DNA from: Setophaga petechia
Taxonomy: Eukaryota > Chordata > Aves > Passeriformes > Parulidae
Assembly (NCBI GenBank): GCA_024362935.1
Contig: JANCRA010000007.1
Coordinates: forward strand, 16,028,003-16,092,002
Direction of reading: 5' to 3'
DNA length: 64,000 nt
Shown here: piece by piece, positions 1-46,503 of the stretch
Numbering within the stretch: position 1 is the first letter of the stretch
Layout: every line of letters begins with the position of its first letter
The notes under the pieces: generated by a model
What the model saw: only the letters and a program-made list of their open reading frames with translations
What the model was told of the DNA's origin: nothing
Database searches by the model: none
Translations under genes and position numbers: made by a program

Positions 1-64
1 TACACGAACAACGAGGCCTATTTTGATGTCATTGAAGAAATTGATGCAATTATAGACAAATCAG
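1..64 (+). CDS. AP3M1: AP3M1 exon, left-truncated by window edge
   Basis: Reads from base 1 in frame as YTNNEAYFDVIEEIDAIIDK-S plus the first base of Gly. The donor gtaaga begins at 65. The true 5' boundary of the exon is outside the window. The segment opens the mu homology domain. Confidence 0.95.
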
Positions 65-3000
65 GTAAGATGCCTTGCAAACTGAAATTTGTCTCTCAAG
101 TGTGTTTACGTGTAGCTAGTGATGTTTTAGAGAGAATATAGTCCAACCTTCTTATTTTTTTGCATATGTTTTATATACATGCATTAATATCTTAGGTAGA
201 AATACTCAATTTAAAATGATGAGCTTAAGCGTATTTCTTCAGTTCATCTTTAAACAGCATCATTCTCTGGGCTGCTTCAAGAACATCCACAAGAAGTCTG
301 TTTTCTGTTTGTAAATTGATTATCTCATAACAAATATAAATGGGAAAAAACGTAATTGAAATATGATGAGAAAATTATCTCCCATTGTTCCTGCCAACAA
401 TGTACTGTAGTCCTTGAAGACCCACAAATGAGCAAGACAAAATCCTTTATTAGCTTTCTTCTGATAGCAAGCTAAACTTGGTGCAAAATAGTTGGACAAT
501 GTTGTTTTCCTTATATTTAAGGAGACAGATATTATGAAGCATAATAATACTCCTTTCTTTTCTGTGAATGAAGCATATAATTCTCAAATACAGAAGTCTT
601 TATTCTGAGATTTAACTTTGAGGAGGAACCTGATAACTTGTATGCCAAGAGAAAGAAAAAAATAATGCAAAAAGAAAACTGCAAAGCTATGGGCAAGAAC
701 CTACTGTTTTGTTCAGTACTGGGGCCAGCAGTAGCAAGGGCAAAGACTGCAGGACACCTTTTTGTGGTGGTATGGGGCAAGGAGCAAACCTCTGATTATT
801 CATTCAGTGCTGCTGTTATAGCAGTCTCAGTGTTGGTTTGATTTTGTACACCACTTCAGCAAATGCTTTGGCCACTGTTGAAGTGGAGAGTCATAAAAAG
901 CCATTGTGCAGCTCTTCTCTTCTTGAAGCTAAAAGAAGGTGGCCCTTACAGGGCCCTTATGGAACATGCTGATGACTGTGTTGGTGTCCTGGCCCCTTGG
1001 GATTCCCAGGAGTGGTGTGAGTGCCTAGTCTGAGAAGCTACCATGGTGAATTTCTGTGTGTATTTCAGGCCAAATAAATGTGTACTGAGTGTTCCATTTC
1101 CTACTGAGGTTCTGCTGCAGTAGTCATAGCTACTCTTTTCTGCTCTGATCCCTTGGGGACCAGCAATGCAAGAACCCCTCTTTATAGCCTTCACCAAGAC
1201 TAAGGCAGATAAGGTTGCTCCCCTAGAATAGGGAGGTTATCTTGTTTCATAGGGATATGGTTGACTGCTTTAACTTGAAACAGGATCACTTCTTTTCAAA
1301 GTATAAAACCACCATTTCTCCCTTCCCTTGCCTAGATAAGCCACTTTCTACCTATCTTCTAAAATTACCTTTGCATGTGGAGTTAATTAATTAGTCCAGC
1401 ATCCTGCTTATGCCTTTTTATACTTAGAAGATATTTCAGGAAATGAGCGTTTCCTGGGTAAAATGCTTGGTACTCTTGCTTTGGGGTTTGGGGTTTTTTG
1501 CTATAGATTTCTTTAACATCAAGATGAATATTTAATTGCATTGTTAAACATCATTTACTTGTGAAAGCCAAAGTTAGCATACACTTGCTAGTTTTCTGGA
1601 GACCAGGGACAGGGATGAAAGAAAAGACTCAGAGCTGGTGTGTTATGAAATTCTTATTTGCTTATTGCTGGCAACCAGTTCAAGCACATCAAGTACAAGT
1701 CCTGTGTAACAGCTGGCACGAGTATCATGAACCAGTTTGGAACAGGCTGTTTGCTCTGGCTCATGTATTTTAGCAAGCTGCCCAGGACGCAGGTAACTGG
1801 AATGACCTTTCCTAGCTGGGCTTGGCATGTTGTTGAGTGTTGTGCAAATGTCATCTGTGCCCTCTAGCTGCACTTCACCATGTCTGTTAAGCCTTTCATA
1901 ATAATGTTAAGTCAAGTGTCTTGTTTTTCTCTGCAGGTTCCACAGTCTTTGCAGAAATCCAAGGTGTTATTGATTCGTGTATTAAGCTCTCAGGAATGCC
2001 AGATCTTTCTCTATCTTTCATGGTAAGTTCAGCCTATATTTGGGAATCTTAATTGCTCAGGATTTATTTTTCTTAGTGATCAGAGTTAAACAACTTTAAG
2101 ATCACTATCACCATTTCATGTGCTACACATATGAAGTAACAAGTTATATTGTGGAAGGCGCATTGTTCAGTAGTTGGAATGGCTTTTTTGTGTACATAAA
2201 AATACCTCATAGGAGCTGCTGTGCTGGGTCAGATCAGAAAGCCATCTAGCTCAGTAACATATCTGATGATGGCTACTCAGAGTCTAAGAAATAGGAATTG
2301 GGTAGAGTGCAGTAGCTGGCTCAAACTGCTGGTACTTGATGAGATTGCACTTACATTGTGGCACTCCTTCCAGAACCCACGTCTGCTGGATGACGTCAGC
2401 TTCCATCCATGTATCCGCTTCAAGCGCTGGGAGTCTGAGCGGGTCCTGTCCTTTATTCCTCCCGATGGCAACTTCAGGCTCATCTCCTACCGCGTCAGTT
2501 CCCAGAAGTGCGTTTCCATCCAGGCCCTCTGCTCCTCCAGCTACACACACTGCTGCTTTCCACCTGAGGGACACACTCCTCCTTGTAAAGGGGGAATTTG
2601 CACTGTTCTGAAATGTGTGTGCTCAGGTTTTGTCTCAGCTGTTGCTCTGTCCCTACTCAAAGAAGAAAACCATTTCTCAGTGACCTGCAGATACTCAGCA
2701 ATAGTTTTTCAGGGGAGTAAATCACACATGATATAGGGCTATTCAATTCTAGTAACTGTTGTTGATGCTAGATGCTTTATGAGTAAGTCTCTGTGTACAT
2801 GGAGGACTTTGAGCTTCATGAAGAGATTAAAGCAAAAAAGTCCAAACTGCAGATTTTGCAAACTTAAGCCTGATTTGACTAGTGGCTCTTCTGAGATTTG
2901 GCTCAGTGAGATTACTTTTAAAAAAACAAAACAGCAACCAGATGAAGAGAGAATAGGACAAGGTATTTGGACTAAAATAAAGAAAATATTTTTTCCTGTT

Positions 3001-6000
3001 ATTCTCTGCTGATAAAATCATTTTAGCAATGATGCTGAAGAGCAGATTATCACTTCACTTATCACTTCTGAAACGAACCAGTTCTAACTTGAACACCTAC
3101 CAGAAATACAAGACCCATTTATGAGAATGTGCTTTGATTTCTCAAGCAGAGAAGTAGCCAGGATGCATTCAACTACTGTCTTCTCTTTTCAGCTTGGTGG
3201 CAATTCCTGTATATGTGAAGCACATGATCAGTTTTAAGGAAAATACTTCTTCAGGAAGATTTGATGTTACCATTGGACCAAAACAGAATATGGGGAAAAC
3301 AGTAGAAGGAGTAGTCATGACAGTTCACATGCCAAAGGCCGTACTTAACATGAACCTCACTGCTACACAAGGCAGCTATACATTTGACCCAGTTACTAAA
3401 GTAAGTCATGAATTTTTATTTATTTAAATATTGAAGATGGCATTACTAAAGTCACCCCTATTGCAGAATACTGGAATAGTGTTCCACACTTGGCAGAGAG
3501 CTCTGTTCAGCACATGTTTATGAATTAAAAATTTACCTTTAAAATTTGCTTTTTCAAACTTAGATACACACCAGCTCTGATTTCTGATTTTGATAGTATC
3601 CTTTTCCTTCCCTTCCCTCTCTTTTCACCCTGCTCTTTCACCCACTAATATCTTTCCTTAGTGGATGCAGCACTATTTTGTTGTTAGCATGGCCAATAGT
3701 TTCAGCCATGCTATATTTTGCATATATGTTGTGGAAACACATTTTTCTAAATAAAATGCACTAACCTTGAAAATGAACAGACAGAAAAACTGGGAGCAGG
3801 AGATGAGAAAAAATTTCTTACAAAAGATCTGCCTAAAGACACACAGGAAAATGGTGTCTGAAAAAACATGGGCTCCTGATTCCTTTCCTCTGAGCTGGGG
3901 TTTGAGACATAAATTTCATAAAGCTTCTGAAGCCTTTTAGTACCCAGGAGCCATTTTGCTGCAAAGCAGTTTGAGCCAAACCATTCTGCTGCTCTAATAC
4001 CCTGCTTGGAGCTTTCTGCTGCCCTTGGAATATCTCAGTCAGCAATTCATTAAAATTGTTAGGGAAAGGTCTCCAAGTAGCATTTTGTTTCAAAAACAAT
4101 AGACCTTGATCTTTTTAAAAGAAAAGCACCAACAAAAAAAAAACCTCTCTGCAGAAATAAATTTTACTGTGTTTTTATCAAGAGTTGGGATAACTAGATC
4201 AATTAAAACTGCAAAAATTTTTAAAAGCACAGAGAATTGAGGTCTTTCTGCATTTATGACTTTATGGTAAGAACAAATTAACCACCTGTTGTGAGTGAGT
4301 AAAGGGCCTGCTTGGTTCCACATTTCTCCAATGAGTGCAGGAATCAATGGCAAACAAGTGAGCCCTAAGAAAGTTAGTCTGGCTTGGACAATCTCCTTTG
4401 CTCCAGTGCCTTGCTCCTACCCTCCTCATTCTTGTGTTTAAGTTTCTATGGTCCCTGTGCTGGTTACTGTCTTGGTTTCATGGATCCAGCTGACCCAAAC
4501 AGACATCAGGGTCAATTATCCTTAGCAAAGGGAACAAGATATTCTCAGTGCACAGACCCACACTGGCAGGGTGAGAAAAAAGACCCCATATCTGCAGGAG
4601 CCCTCTCCCAGCCAGTGAGGTAATTCTCAGGGCTCCCAGGCTACTGTTGGTACCTAGCCTCAAATTAAAAGCTGGACATGAACATGACCTCATAGGTTGT
4701 TTCCTAGAATGCTACAACAACTATTCTCTCCTTCCTGACAAGGTGCTAACATGGGACGTGGGCAAAATTACCCCTCAAAAGCTACCAAACCTGAAGGGCA
4801 TAGTGAACCTGCAGTCTGGAGCCCCCAAGCCAGAGGAGAACCCAAGTTTAAACATCCAGTTTAAGATACAACAGCTTGCAATTTCAGGTGAGTGGAAGGT
4901 TGTTACATGAAATTGGTGCTGGCAGAACGAGCTGGTGTAGGAAATGAAGTGGGAAACTGTTAACCATTTAATTGGAGGTGCAGGTCTGAAGTCAGCTTGA
5001 TCAAAATGATAAAGTCTGATTTACCCAAACCTGACAGTTACCCTTGATTTCTTTGCTGGGAATTGTGAATTCCCAATTGTTTTGCTCAAGAAAGACTGGG
5101 AGAAGTATACAGAAGAATGGATTTTTCTTTGTTGACTGGTGCATTAAACATGCAAACATATCCTTTGAGTGAAGATCGATGCATGATGATTTAGTGTGCT
5201 GCTCCTGACATGCTTTAGCCTTGTACCACTAAAGCTCTTTCTAGTGGTCATAAGAATGCATTAATTTTGAAGAATGCCCTTCTTATTCTTTCCTTCTGGA
5301 GCTGGTTAGTTTTTCATTTTCTAAACAATTTGCAAGTAAAAGCAGCATGAAGTCTATAGGGTAAGTGCAAAAGCAAATTTAAAGCAGACAAGGCCTCAGC
5401 CTGCAAACACTTAAGTCATGTGAGTTGTCCCTGTGTAAAGTGCTTCTCCAAGCAAGCTTTGCAGGATTGAGGCTCTAACGATTCAAGAGCTCACATTCAG
5501 AGAGGCAGAGGAGGAGAATGACTGAAGACAGTTGATGAGAGTTGGTGGTAGTACGTGTGGTACCTCTCTGGATAAGGTACCAGGCTATGGTCTTTTTGGC
5601 CCCTAGACTATTTGGAGTAAACAACAGCTCCTGTGTAAGAACAGAATCCTGCAGTTTCCTCCTGAACTAGTTTAAATTTTACAAGATACAGTTGCTCCAG
5701 TGGCTGGACACCAGAGATAACAGACCTGTGAGAAAGCACAGAACAGCCTGAAGCTGTAGGTATTTAATAGCTACTGGCCTTCCTCAAGGAATAGCAGAGT
5801 CATTGCTGGTTCTTGCAATTATGACTTGGAGTGAAAAGAATTCTAAAACTTTGCTTCATCTCCACGATTGGAAAGGAGTGCAGTGTACAGGAGCTGTGGA
5901 AGATAGACTTGGTTGTTCCACAGTTCATCTCTTGGAAGGAAGATGTTGGCTTATGGAGTAGAAGAGAAGTGTTGCCCTGCCAAGACAGCTATGATTAGGT

Positions 6001-6272
6001 GACAAGAATGTTCTCATCTGCCACTCCAAACCAGATGAACTTGTGAAAGAAAGGAAAACGAGCTTCCTAACCAATCCTGATGTGCTCTCGAGACAGCCGG
6101 GTTTCTGATCAGACTGCTGTGATTCCTAGCATTCTGCTTTTAACTTTGTACTTGTCTCTGTCTTTTTTCAGGACTGAAAGTGAATCGCCTAGACATGTAT
6201 GGAGAAAAATACAAGCCGTTTAAAGGTGTCAAATACATTACAAAAGCAGGAAAATTCCAAGTCAGGACATGA
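1..6272 (+). CDS. AP3M1: AP-3 complex subunit mu-1 (mu-3A), 3' part of gene, six coding exons
   Basis: The coding exons are 1-64, 1937-2022, 2374-2507, 3193-3400, 4743-4887 and 6172-6272. They join in frame into 738 nt, giving 245 residues and a TGA stop. From family knowledge the protein has 418 residues, so the window starts near residue 174 and holds the complete C-terminal mu homology domain; the N-terminal longin-like domain lies off the left edge. AP-3 sorts cargo from endosomes and TGN to lysosomes and lysosome-related organelles, and mu-3A reads YxxPhi tyrosine signals. Visible family signatures include NPRLLDDVSFHPCIRFKRWE, IGPKQNMGK, YTFDPVTKVLTWDVGKI and the C-terminus KYITKAGKFQVRT. 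All five complete introns are GT-AG. The gene is convergent with VCL, as in human. Identification is very secure. Confidence 0.97.
65..1936 (+). other. AP3M1: AP3M1 intron
   Basis: GT-AG intron of about 1.9 kb, AT-rich. Open frames on both strands (for example around 1561-1873) show no family resemblance and overlap one another. No repeat was recognised. Confidence 0.9.
1937..2022 (+). CDS. AP3M1: AP3M1 exon (STVFAEIQG...LSLSFM)
   Basis: The acceptor ctgcag precedes 1937 and the donor gtaagt begins at 2023. It completes the split Gly and then encodes STVFAEIQGVIDSCIKLSG and PDLSLSFM, ending on a whole codon. Confidence 0.97.
2205..2330 (-). mobile_element. CR1-type LINE 3'-end fragment (ancient)
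   Basis: The segment reads ctgggtcagatcagaaagcc then catctagctcag, then ctgatgatggctactcag. This is the antisense of the widespread amniote CR1 3' end (remembered as gatcagaccaaaggtcca, then catctagtccagtatcctg). A second copy of the same block lies at 44161-44200. The element therefore points to the minus strand. It sits in an AP3M1 intron and ends less than 60 bases before the acceptor of the 2374 exon. Family assignment is from memory and the exact edges are uncertain. Confidence 0.6.
2374..2507 (+). CDS. AP3M1: AP3M1 exon (NPRLLDDVSF...YRVSSQ)
   Basis: The acceptor ccttccag precedes 2374 and the donor gtgcgt starts at 2508. It encodes the most conserved strand region of mu subunits (DDVSFHPCIRF, FIPPDGNFRLISYR). 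It ends two bases into an Asn codon. It is GC-richer than its flanks. Confidence 0.97.
2508..3192 (+). other. AP3M1: AP3M1 intron
   Basis: GT-AG intron. A frame that reads through the preceding exon stays open to 2736 but is only exon read-through. Nothing else was recognised. Confidence 0.9.
3193..3400 (+). CDS. AP3M1: AP3M1 exon (LVAIPVYVKH...DPVTK)
   Basis: The acceptor ttttcag precedes 3193 and the donor gtaagt is at 3401. It encodes LVAIPVYVKHMISFKEN, FDVTIGPKQNMGKTVEG and TQGSYTFDPVTK. A few substitutions relative to human (for example KHMIS for KHSIS) are conservative, as judged from memory. Confidence 0.97.
3401..4742 (+). other. AP3M1: AP3M1 intron
   Basis: GT-AG intron of about 1.3 kb. 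It contains short A-runs (about 4133-4142) and no recognisable gene or repeat. Confidence 0.9.
4743..4887 (+). CDS. AP3M1: AP3M1 exon (VLTWDVGKI...QQLAIS)
   Basis: The acceptor ctgacaag precedes 4743 and the donor gtgagt is at 4888. It encodes VLTWDVGKITPQKLPNLKG, LQSGAPKPEENPSLNIQFKI and QQLAIS, ending one base into a Gly codon. Confidence 0.97.
4888..6171 (+). other. AP3M1: AP3M1 last intron
   Basis: GT-AG intron of about 1.3 kb with a pyrimidine-rich acceptor. No gene or repeat recognised. Confidence 0.9.
6172..6272 (+). CDS. AP3M1: AP3M1 terminal coding exon with stop
   Basis: A long T-rich tract and tttttcag precede 6172. It encodes LKVNRLDMYGEKYKPFKGVK and YITKAGKFQVRT, then TGA at 6270-6272. 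The C-terminus matches the family exactly in length. Confidence 0.97.
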
Positions 6273-7205
6273 GAAGATGCTAAGAGAAAATTCCCCTTAA
6301 AAAAACTTGACTGCTTAGTGACTTATGTTGGTTAGGTGCCAATTAATTAATAGACACTGATTAGTTTGGGATCAAAGCATTTGTGCACAGCAGCTCTTAA
6401 AATGAAAGCATAGCTTAGTTTTTCTTAATATGGCTTTAAAATAAGGTACTTTTTTTCTATTACACTTTCACTCTTTTTTTACTGAATTGTTGTGCTGGTG
6501 AATAGTTTGATATGGGCAACCCACAGAATGTTGCAAACACTACACTGCCAGTCAGATACCAAAGCCCTGAGGTCAAGCACATTCTGAAGGCCGGACAGGC
6601 CACTGGAAAAGTCTTCTGGTGGCATGTTTTGCTGCTGCAGGCACCTGCAAAGAAAGCTCAGTTCCACCCACAGCCAGCTGTGAGCTGGCATTCCACAAAG
6701 CAACATGTAATCCCTTCAGAAACAGAGAGCAGCAGTGAGAGGGGCAGGGGTCCCCCCAGGGCCTGGGACATTGCAAGTGTCACTCCAGAAAAAGCTTCTG
6801 ATGAAGTAAAAAATAATTTCTGTGTTGTTTACAAGAAATCGCCTTTCTTAAGAAGCATTTGCCTTAATCAGCTTTCATTTCTGCCAGCTGCAGATGAGCT
6901 GATAAAAATAACATCCTGCATTAAATCTGGGAGGTGATTGTTGCTTCAGTAATCCACTTTCTTTCCATTCAATCCCATCATCCCCATCATTTTTTTTAAG
7001 AATACAGTTGCAGAGAGCAAGATCTATTTTTTATGTGAAGCCTTTGCTTTGATTTAGATGTTCCACTTGTTTGAAGTGGATGCCACCAGGTGTGTGCAGT
7101 GTGTACCTTCGAGCGTAGCTTTTTAGATAGCACAGTAGAAGTGTCAAGTGTATTTAATGGTTGTGTGCTTTAATGTTCTGAAATAAAGGGAACTCCACTG
7201 CAAAT
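6273..7205 (+). other. AP3M1: AP3M1 3' untranslated region
   Basis: Extends from the TGA to roughly 18 bases past the only canonical AATAAA found here on the plus strand (7182-7187). A 141-codon frame at 6512-6937 lies inside it and has no family resemblance, so it is treated as chance. The 3' edge is an estimate. Confidence 0.75.
7182..7187 (+). terminator. AP3M1: AP3M1 poly(A) signal AATAAA
   Basis: Canonical hexamer about 910 bases after the stop codon. Cleavage is expected 10-25 bases downstream, near 7200. Confidence 0.75.
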
Positions 7206-9094
7206 ACGTCTCACCTTATGAAATGTTCATGCTCTTGTAAACGATTCATGGTGCTCTTCAGCAGGAGGCATCTGATACACTATTAATCAATGACTGTTTA
7301 TTATATCTTCACTGAACTTGAGCACTGTGCAGCTGCTTCGTTTTAAAAGGCTGTTTATAGCACAATAGGGAAGGTCCCTTTCATATTCCTTATTTTTAAA
7401 TGGAGGACAGATATTTATTTTTGATATTTCAAAGGCGCAACGGTCAGAGCAAAGCTGTCTGAACTTCTTGCTATACACCAACAAAACCATCTCTCTAAAC
7501 CAATACACACTCCACAGCAGCTATCAGGTTCCAAACCATGCATTTGGTTAGTATTAATTGAGGATGGGATACTGGAGACCCTTTGTTTGTCTAACCTGTT
7601 TGGCTTACAAATCAATGAGTAGCTTCTGGCTTTGGTTTCTACTCTTCATCTGAAGCAAAGCCACTTAGTCAAAATTTCAAATACTGGGACAAAAATGATC
7701 AGTCTGGAAAGAGGAGGGGAAATCCATCTGAACCCTGGCAGCAAATCAGTAAGGAAAGAAACAGGCATACAGTCTCTATCTGTAACTTCAGTAGTATCAT
7801 TAGGGTAAACTTGGCCATAAACAACCATTTTGAATTTCTGAAATTACAGTAGATAAAACAGCACTATGAAGAACCAGTGTTCTGTGTTTCAGCAAATGGC
7901 ATCCTTCAGTTACTGTACTTGTAGAAGAAATCTTGTTTTCAGAGCTAACAGGTAACATCCCAAGCTGACATCTGAGCAGCTGGAGCTGCTCTCTGCATTA
8001 GCAGCCTGGAAATGCTGCCCCATGGCCTTTCAGAGCTGACATCCTTCCTGAGCTAGAACATACAGAAGTGTCAGAGCTCCAGTCCCAACCCCAGCAAGCC
8101 CTGCCCATCCCAGGACCTCGGGCACCAGGGAGGCTCCCACAGCAGGGGAAAGCCCAGCTCATCACCACAACTCACTGTCAGCAAGAACTGCACTCACCTT
8201 TAGGAAACCAGTCTAGGCATGCAGATGTGTTTTGTCAAGGAGATGGCTGCAGGTGTGTGAGGCCAGAACCTTTCTTGTACATGTGCTGGTGCCCTCTGCA
8301 TCTCCAAACATATGAAGCTCAACTGCAAAAGGGGGCCTGTGTTCCTGTTCTGTTTGAAAAAAAAATGTACCAGCACTTCTCTGAAGAGCAGAGTTTAGGG
8401 AATCAGACAGTATCATTAGCAAGGAATTACACTGCAAAGTCTTGAATGCCCCTTCTCCTCATGTCCAGCTCTGGGAGTGCTGACAAAGGTGGTTGTCAGG
8501 GTCTCATCTTCTTTCAGATATGGAGAGAACTGTGAATAGTAAAAACTCTGAATTTTACCAATTATTACTAAATACTCTGGGACTATAAGGCTATGTTTGG
8601 TCCTACAGTACCAATAAAACATTGGATCCAACAAGTCAGAACATTGTGTGCTGGTAGAAATTTTTAGTAAGAAAATATGTTTATAAGATGTTCTTACAGT
8701 GACAGAATGAAGGAAATACAACAGTGGTTTCACACTCATCACCCCTGCATTCACTTTAGGAAGTAAAACTCACATTAACAAGATGCTGGTCAGAGTAGCA
8801 GTTCTTCCCTTGACAGGACCAGGCCAACCCCATTTTAAGTTTTCACAATACAGCAGATCACTGTCAGTCTCAGGAAAATCTGTTCTCTCCCACTAAACAT
8901 AGCTTCCAGTAAATGCTTCAATTACAAGTTGGACAGGCACAAAAGACAAAAAACCTTTGTTTGATCTTCTCCTGTTTGAGAAACTTCGCGCTTCCTTTCT
9001 GTTCAGAACATGTAGAAACAACTGTTCTTTTGCTTTAGCTTTTTGCTCTTCTTGTTACAGCATCATCCACTGCTGTTATCATGAACACTCAGAA
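7206..9094. other. Interval between convergent 3' ends of AP3M1 and VCL
   Basis: No gene recognised. A 125-codon plus frame at 8068-8445 and several minus frames lack family resemblance. Two minus-strand AATAAA hexamers at 7297-7302 and 7414-7419 could serve longer VCL transcripts. Confidence 0.7.
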
Positions 9095-9117
9095 ACTGAT
9101 TTTTGTACAAATGCATT

Positions 9118-9123
9118 TTTATT
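9118..9123 (-). terminator. VCL: VCL poly(A) signal AATAAA (probable main site)
   Basis: TTTATT on the plus strand, which is AATAAA on the VCL strand, about 2.4 kb after the stop. Confidence 0.6.
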
Positions 9124-10312
9124 GTTTTAACAGACCCAAAGAAAGGTTGAAAACATTAGACTATACAATACATTTTGGTTTATAAACAAAGTTTTATAGT
9201 GGTAAAACATTTCTAAGTGACATTCATGGTCTTGTTCAAATTTTTGCTGCACATCAGGTCTGAAGACCAATAGTGTTCAAAAATGCAGAAATTGCATAAG
9301 GTGGTCAAGTATCTCGGCTTCTATAAATAGTTCGAGAACTTAGAGCAAACATTCTGAAGAATATCAAAGGCAACCATAATTCATAGTTCTCCTGCAAACA
9401 TTCCTCAAGAAACAAAAGGTGATCTTTGGCATAAACAATTATGTATTAAAGGCATTAGTAATATTGCATTAATATCATTCAAGCAACTAAACAGTGATGC
9501 TAAAATAATAATAATTAAAAAAAAAAATCTCACAGAGAAGCCTGGATGGCAGGAGCAGGATGAGGGGATGTGAGGAGCATTGAAAAGCAATACAGGAAGA
9601 CTATTTAGAAAATCCCTTTAAAATAATGCCTACATATTCAGTGTTATGTACTATTAAATAGAAATTACTACATTAAAATTATGCTAAAGATCTGATATAA
9701 ACCAACCAAATGCATCCAGGTTAAGGCTCTGGCACCCCTTCCTTCCTCTTCCTGTTGCAGGTAACTGCAAGAAGAGAGTACTAAGGAAAGATCCTAAGTA
9801 CCAAATATTTCATGATACCCAGACACAAGGAGCAAATTCAAGAAGAACACACGCCTTCTCTTGCTGAGGTCAGTTTGAGACGGTTGTATTATCAACAGTT
9901 TAACTTCCCTTTTTAGATAACAGTGCAATGAAGGGGGTGGAGGGGAGAAGGTCCAAGCACAGAAAAACTGTGGCAGGCAGGTAGAGGACAGCTGAGTGTG
10001 CTGTGTCTCATCCTTTGAGCTGTTAAGACTGAAAAGTTTTTTCCCAAGGACACTTCTATTCAAGGTGGTTTGATCGTGCAGCAATTCTCAGCAAATTAAG
10101 AGGGTATTATGAGGTCAGTGCTGATTTGGGCAAAAGTCTGCAAGTATTCCTTGCAAATGTAGAAACTCATTCTCAAACAAGTTTTCCTTTCCATTAAATG
10201 AACAGGTATGAATATATGTGTGTATATATATAAATGAAGGAGGATTCAACTATGGAAGGATAAAACATCATAAGTCTGTTTTAGTAAGGGGAGGAGCGGG
10301 TTTGAGGGGGGT

Positions 10313-10318
10313 TTTATT
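10313..10318 (-). terminator. VCL: Alternative VCL poly(A) signal AATAAA
   Basis: Canonical hexamer on the VCL strand inside the 3' UTR, about 1.2 kb after the stop. Use is not shown by sequence alone. Confidence 0.35.
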
Positions 10319-11539
10319 GTTGTCATTTTGTTTGGAAATTTTTTTAAAGACATAGTAACATTTTGTTCAATTCACTTGAAAAAAAGATTTTGAGACTCCT
10401 AACTCCACAAGCAGTAAAAATAATGAGGTATGTGCAGCATTAGGAACCACCATTTGCTGGTAGGCACCAGCTTACCTAAAGAGGGTTTCATGCCCCTGCA
10501 GAGCTCAGGCTTCAAGAAGCTTATACATTGTTAGAAAGAAGAGCAGTGAGGCTAAAGGTACTTTTAAACTGATTACCTTTATCGTTTAATTTTCACCTTG
10601 AGTGGCTGGAATAACATTAGATGGAGGGATGAGGGAAATAAGAATAATTGCCTGTGCTCATTTGGTTTTCAAAAAGAAAGAGCCAGCATGTGGCATGTCC
10701 TGGTCCTGGACATGCAGCTAAGTTAACAGAACCAGGATTTTTCAGCTCAAGACATTGCTGAATTGAGCAAGGAAAGAGTTCCGTAATTTAAGGTCTCCAG
10801 CCATAAGGCTCAAGCTGTCAACAGTGTGCCACTAACAAAATCTGCAAAACCTTTCAGTACAGTACAAGAGTTCTGGAATGCCTACCTACAGGGTGACAGG
10901 AGGGGAACAGAGACAGCTCCAGTTTCTGGTAAAGTACTGTTGCCAGGCAAGAATCAAAAGCAAAAAGCATTTCAGACATGGAGCTTTAATCCTCAGTTTA
11001 CAACTGTTCTGCTGCCCCACCTTCCCTCTTTTAATCAAAAACCCCACACCTTCCATCATTTCTGCATGGTTTTAGAATAGCCAGATAAAGTCCTGTTGAG
11101 AAGTTGAATGTTTGTGTGTCAATGATTGTCCCTAAAAAACTGCCAAGTAACCAAGTGTCCTAAACTCTCAAGACAAGCTTATAGTGAGGTCCATGTTTTA
11201 GATCATCATACAGAAACTACTGGAACATACAGTGCATAAACGAAATGTGCTTCTGGGAGTACAGAATTCATTAAGAGACTCTTGAAAAGGAAAAAAAAAG
11301 GGAAAAAATTAAATATAAGAACTGTCTACTGTTGGCAGCAAATTAGAGGTGTTGGATATCAAATGTGTTTCAAAGACACTTGAAATGCATTATCTTATAA
11401 TTCATACCCTTAGAATGGGGCATTAGCATAAGCTAATCTTAAGCTCATGTATACAGCACCTTTGGCTGTTAATATATCTCTTCTGTTTCCAAAAAAAGGC
11501 ATTTTATGTTACAGAAAACAATACTAATGTAGCAAGTAT

Positions 11540-46503
<34,964 letters not shown>

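Larger units (their letters stand above)
9095..11539 (-). other. VCL: VCL 3' untranslated region
   Basis: Runs from the TAA stop (11540-11542) to just beyond a minus-strand AATAAA at 9118-9123, about 2.4 kb, similar to the roughly 2 kb 3' UTR I recall for human VCL. It is AT-rich with U-rich tracts. The endpoint is predicted from the hexamer only. An internal AATAAA at 10313-10318 could give a shorter form. Confidence 0.7.

Noticed and set aside
2221..2736. 171-codon plus-strand frame around the AP3M1 2374-2507 exon
   Set aside because: Only 2374-2507 is coding. The rest is intron read-through and a CR1 fragment, with clear splice sites at both ends.
6512..6937. 141-codon plus-strand open frame after the AP3M1 stop
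   Set aside because: It lies wholly inside the AP3M1 3' UTR, shows no known family, and overlaps opposite-strand frames. It is most simply a chance frame.
8068..8445. 125-codon plus-strand open frame between AP3M1 and VCL
   Set aside because: No recognisable domain, low-quality composition and no splice or promoter context. Treated as chance.
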